NCBI GenBank assembly: GCA_021786815.1
Contig: JAJYMR010000275.1
Location: 1-6,222, forward strand
DNA from: Deltaproteobacteria bacterium
GTDB taxonomy: Bacteria; Desulfobacterota; Binatia; Binatales; Binataceae
DNA length: 6,222 bases
Direction: 5' to 3'
Shown: positions 6,049-6,222 of the stretch, in pieces
How positions within the stretch are numbered: the stretch's first letter is position 1
How the letters are laid out: each line of letters begins with the position of its first letter
The notes under the pieces: generated by a model
Database searches by the model: none
The model's input: the letters and a program-made list of their open reading frames with translations, nothing else
What the model was told of the DNA's origin: nothing
Translations under genes and position numbers: made by a program

Positions 6049-6078
6049 CTCATAGCGTCTTTCGGACGCACCTGTCAA
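6049..6078 (-). promoter_or_regulatory. Promoter of the tetR-LLM-hydrolase operon
   Basis: The - strand has a perfect TTGACA at 6078-6073, an 18-nt spacer, and TATGAG at 6054-6049 (4/6 to TATAAT). Transcription is expected near 6042, so the operator dyad at 6015-6038 would lie at about +5 to +28, where a bound repressor would block promoter clearance or initiation. Confidence 0.6.
6055..6069. repeat. Small inverted repeat inside the tetR promoter spacer
   Basis: GCGTC (6055-6059) and GACGC (6065-6069) are perfect 5-bp arms around a 5-bp centre, filling the spacer between the -35 and -10 elements. Its centre on the - strand (CGAAAG across the arm junction) matches the centre of the main operator dyad. 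It could be a secondary regulator site or chance. Confidence 0.3.
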
Positions 6079-6184
6079 ACCGCACAGAGCGGGCCGTGCG
6101 GACGGCCGCGATTTGCGCCATTCATCGAAAGACTCGGCGCCGGCGTGAGACCTTGCAGCGCTTTGTTATGTTCTGGAGCATCGA

Positions 6185-6222
6185 ATGCTGCGCCGCGCTC
6201 GCCGCATCCTTCCGCAAAGCAT
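6185..6222 (+). CDS. Possible start of a divergent gene (truncated by window end)
   Basis: An ATG at 6185 is preceded by GGAG (6175-6178) with 6-nt spacing and stays open to the window end, encoding MLRRARRILPQS. Divergent placement from tetR is common for TetR targets, but twelve codons cannot establish a gene, and no clear promoter is visible between the operator region and this ATG. The rest of 6079-6184 shows only a 6-bp GC-rich inverted repeat (6092-6107). Confidence 0.22.
   Translation, partial: MLRRARRILPQS

Noticed and set aside
6092..6107. Inverted repeat GGCCGT-GCGG-ACGGCC upstream of tetR
   Set aside because: Short, GC-rich, no T-tract on either side and upstream of the promoter; dyads of this length are expected in such DNA.

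Overview
The window is GC-rich bacterial chromosomal DNA with strong G/C bias at third codon positions. There are no mobile elements, tRNAs, rRNAs or CRISPR arrays. The gene set (ABC-F ATPase, YqeY, epoxide hydrolase, luciferase-like monooxygenase, alpha/beta hydrolase, TetR regulator) fits a metabolically versatile, environmental, Gram-negative-like soil or sediment bacterium. Lineages rich in LLM monooxygenases and epoxide hydrolases, such as Binatota-like or other deltaproteobacteria-related groups, would fit, but this placement is inference and cannot be settled from the window.

Layout. The left edge (1-458, + strand) is the C-terminal end of an ABC-F ATPase with its coiled-coil tail. Everything else recognisable is on the - strand and converges on it. 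Read in the direction of transcription, from right to left, three blocks follow. (a) A TetR regulator (5220-6008), a long LLM flavin-dependent monooxygenase (3873-5180) and an alpha/beta hydrolase (3094-3876) form one apparent operon. The last two genes overlap by ATGA. A near-consensus promoter and a strong operator-like dyad lie upstream of tetR, and a clear intrinsic terminator (3035-3066) follows the hydrolase. (b) A small exported protein of unknown function (2405-2908) has its own extended -10 promoter. It is followed by a YqeY/GatB-domain protein (1882-2322), whose GTG start sits 7 nt after a perfect TATAAT. (c) An EHN-type epoxide hydrolase (554-1708) is preceded by a 20-codon leader ORF whose stop overlaps the enzyme start (TGATG).

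How they may work together. The TetR unit looks like a self-regulated oxidation-plus-hydrolysis module: a flavin monooxygenase inserts oxygen and the coupled hydrolase cleaves the product. A separate epoxide hydrolase lies nearby, so the locus looks geared to catabolism or detoxification of hydrophobic organic compounds. The substrate cannot be read from the sequence. YqeY and the ABC-F protein are housekeeping, translation-related neighbours. The least described elements are regulatory: the leader ORF, the possible leaderless yqeY transcript, and an operator that would also fold as a GAAA-loop RNA hairpin in the tetR leader.
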